Part shown: positions 5,204 to 6,059 of the stretch, one piece after another | Numbering within the stretch: position 1 is the first letter of the stretch | How the letters are laid out: every line of letters begins with the position of its first letter | Source: CAYMLQ01 sp964390795 | GTDB lineage: Bacteria > Verrucomicrobiota > Kiritimatiellia > RFP12 > UBA1067 | Reading direction: 5' to 3' | Assembly: GCA_964390795.1 (NCBI GenBank) | Contig: CAYMLQ010000356.1 | Location: 1-6,059, forward strand | Length of the DNA stretch: 6,059 nucleotides | Translations under genes and position numbers: made by a program | Notes under the pieces: model-generated | Database searches by the model: none | Told to the model about the DNA's origin: nothing | Seen by the model: the letters and a program-made list of their open reading frames with translations, nothing else

Positions 5204-5235
5204 GAGAGTTCGAGAGTGCGGGAGTTTGAGAGTTG
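5204..5235 (+). repeat. 8-bp-period tandem repeat (tract 3)
   Basis: Four octamers in a row: GAGAGTTC, GAGAGTGC, GGGAGTTT, GAGAGTTG. Decayed copies continue with GGACGAGTTG. It is in the spacer and ends 34 bases before the ATG of the sigma-like gene. The period is 8 here, not 7 as in tracts 1 and 2, but base content and purine polarity are similar. Confidence 0.8.
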
Positions 5236-5258
5236 GGACGAGTTGTGGGATTGGGATC

Positions 5259-5265
5259 GGAGGTG
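5259..5265 (+). promoter_or_regulatory. Shine-Dalgarno GGAGGTG of the sigma-like gene
   Basis: GGAGGTG lies with its GGAGG core 6 bases before the ATG at 5270 and 9 before a second ATG at 5273. It rules out the longer open frame from 5042, which would overlap the nuclease-like gene and read through the repeat tract. Confidence 0.75.
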
Positions 5266-5269
5266 GGCG

Positions 5270-5842
5270 ATGATGTGTCACAGGTGCCGGTGGGCGGCGA
5301 TGATCAAAAAATGGGAGCACGACGGGACGCCGTTCGAGCAGACGCCTTGCAGCTCGTGCACGCTGAGCGAAAGCTCGGCGGGGACGGTGCCGTTTGACGA
5401 ATGGCACTGGGGCGGCGCGGCGGGCGTCACCGATCCTGGCGAGCGTCTGGATGAACTGGGGGCGGAGCTGGCTGGAGAGGACGACCCGGCCCCGCTCGCT
5501 GTTGACGACGCAAGGGGTTCTGGCTGCAAGGCGGAACCCATGCTCAGCGCCGACGGAGTTCGGGATTGCGAAGATGACCTGCTGCCGATCAGCGTGCTGG
5601 CGGACGCGGTGCGCCTGCTGATGTCGCTGCCCAAGGACGCGCTGGAGGTGGTGCGCCTCCGGTACGGCGGCATGCCGTACGCCAAAATCGCGGAGCTGAT
5701 GGGCAAGAGCGTGGACGCTGTGGAGAAGCGGCACGAGCGAGTGCTGGAAAAGAATCCGGTGCTCGGGGAGCTGTTCCCGCGCAAGGTGCGCAAGCAGCAC
5801 GCGCGGCTGCGGCGCGGCAAACGCGGCAAGAAACCTGGGTGA
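5270..5842 (+). CDS. Zinc-ribbon plus sigma-70 region 4-like regulator
   Basis: The product has 190 residues. It begins with MMCHRCRW, and CSSC follows at 27-30; together C3-x2-C6 and C27-x2-C30 make a likely zinc ribbon. An acidic, poorly conserved-looking middle follows (about 45-100). Residues 118-157 form a sigma-70 region 4-type helix-turn-helix: MSLPKDALEVVRLRYGGMPY, then AKIAELMGKSVDAVEKRHER. The C-terminus (170-190) is strongly basic, ending GKRGKKPG. Region 4 binds the -35 element in full sigma factors. No region 2 is visible, so it cannot be a complete sigma factor; a DNA-binding regulator or anti-/co-sigma role for element genes is inferred. Starts at 5270 or 5273. It is flanked on both sides by 7/8-bp repeat tracts, and its stop codon overlaps tract 4. 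Confidence 0.75.
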   Translation: MMCHRCRWAAMIKKWEHDGTPFEQTPCSSCTLSESSAGTVPFDEWHWGGAAGVTDPGERLDELGAELAGEDDPAPLAVDDARGSGCKAEPMLSADGVRDCEDDLLPISVLADAVRLLMSLPKDALEVVRLRYGGMPYAKIAELMGKSVDAVEKRHERVLEKNPVLGELFPRKVRKQHARLRRGKRGKKPG

Positions 5843-5899
5843 AAGGTTGAAGGCTGAGGGATGAAGGATGATTGGCGGATTGGCTGGTTGGTGAAGTGG
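5840..5899 (+). repeat. Tandem repeat that shifts from 7- to 8-bp period (tract 4)
   Basis: Units TGAAAGG, TTGAAGG, CTGAGGG and ATGAAGG (5840-5867) have a 7-base period. ATGATTGG, CGGATTGG, CTGGTTGG and TGAAGTGG (5868-5899) have an 8-base period. The first unit contains the stop codon of the sigma-like gene and the last runs into the Shine-Dalgarno of the next gene, so the tract fills nearly the whole spacer. It shares the 9-mer GAAGGCTGA (5849-5857) with tract 1 (613-621). Confidence 0.8.
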
Positions 5900-5912
5900 A
5901 AAGGAACAAAAC

Positions 5913-6059
5913 ATGCGAATCGAAGCAAGAGGCGTTTATCGGGTAAATCACCGCGACATAACGGTTGTTGTCGAAAGAGAAGTGAAACTGTCCAACATGC
6001 CTGGGCGGCGGTGTTTTTACGTTGCGGGGCTGGGCGGCTACTACTGTGTCGTCGAAGAA
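5913..6059 (+). CDS. Unrecognised protein, N-terminal part (3' truncated)
   Basis: An open frame of 49 codons runs to the end of the window without a stop. AAGGA at 5901-5905, 7 bases before the ATG, supports the start. The visible part begins MRIEARGVYRVNHRDITVVV and looks mostly beta-stranded, with a Gly-Tyr-rich stretch (GLGGYYCVVEE) near the cut. I do not recognise the family. Codon use is less GC-biased than in the large genes upstream. It continues the same strand and spacing as the rest of the module. Confidence 0.6.
   Translation, partial: MRIEARGVYRVNHRDITVVVEREVKLSNMPGRRCFYVAGLGGYYCVVEE

Noticed and set aside
5042..5269. Longer upstream start for the sigma-like gene
   Set aside because: It would overlap the nuclease-like gene and translate the hairpin and octamer tract; a strong GGAGG stands just before 5270.
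5102..5914. 270-codon and overlapping 216-codon open frames on the - strand
   Set aside because: They run through the repeat tracts and the antisense of the sigma-like gene, with low-complexity products and no motifs.
1..6059. tRNA or rRNA genes, insertion sequences, att sites
   Set aside because: No cloverleaf-like sequence, rRNA segment, transposase motif or terminal inverted repeat with target duplication was seen by eye.

Overview
The window is GC-rich DNA whose genes all lie on the + strand and are packed closely (an ATGA overlap at one junction, a Shine-Dalgarno over a stop codon at another). The content is that of the DNA-replication module of a bacteriophage, prophage or related mobile element: a Rad50/SMC-like ATPase tail, a small helix-turn-helix protein, a superfamily 2 DNA helicase, a large primase-ATPase fusion, a PD-(D/E)XK-type phage nuclease-like protein, and a small zinc-ribbon plus sigma-region-4 protein. 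No structural, lysis, integrase or ribosomal gene is visible, so phage, prophage and integrative element cannot be told apart. The host cannot be named from the sequence; a GC-rich bacterium, possibly of the Verrucomicrobiota/Kiritimatiellota/Planctomycetota group, is only a guess from overall style.

Layout. 1-245: C-terminal end of an ATPase. 259-582: winged-helix/excisionase-type DNA-binding protein. 655-2229: SF2 helicase. 2226-4358: primase-ATPase fusion, translationally coupled to the helicase. 4339-4634: an unusual 300-base stretch with a possible small Cys-containing ORF (4339-4554), three copies of TTTCGGAT, a set of competing inverted repeats and three back-to-back hairpins. 4635-5129: nuclease-like protein. 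5130-5269: spacer with a strong hairpin and an 8-bp-period repeat. 5270-5842: sigma-region-4-like protein. 5843-5912: 7/8-bp-period repeat spacer. 5913-6059: start of an unrecognised gene that runs off the end.

How the genes fit together (inference): the ATPase tail suggests a recombination/repair function upstream; the SF2 helicase and the primase-ATPase would open and prime the element's DNA; the nuclease-like protein would process DNA intermediates; the HTH and sigma-like proteins are candidate regulators. The structured stretch directly after the primase-ATPase gene is the best place in the window for a replication origin or an RNA-level control element.

The most unusual feature is a set of four degenerate tandem tracts with 7- or 8-bp period (568-624, 2474-2536, 5204-5235, 5840-5899). 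Three sit just upstream of start codons and the fourth lies inside the primase gene, exactly between two domains.
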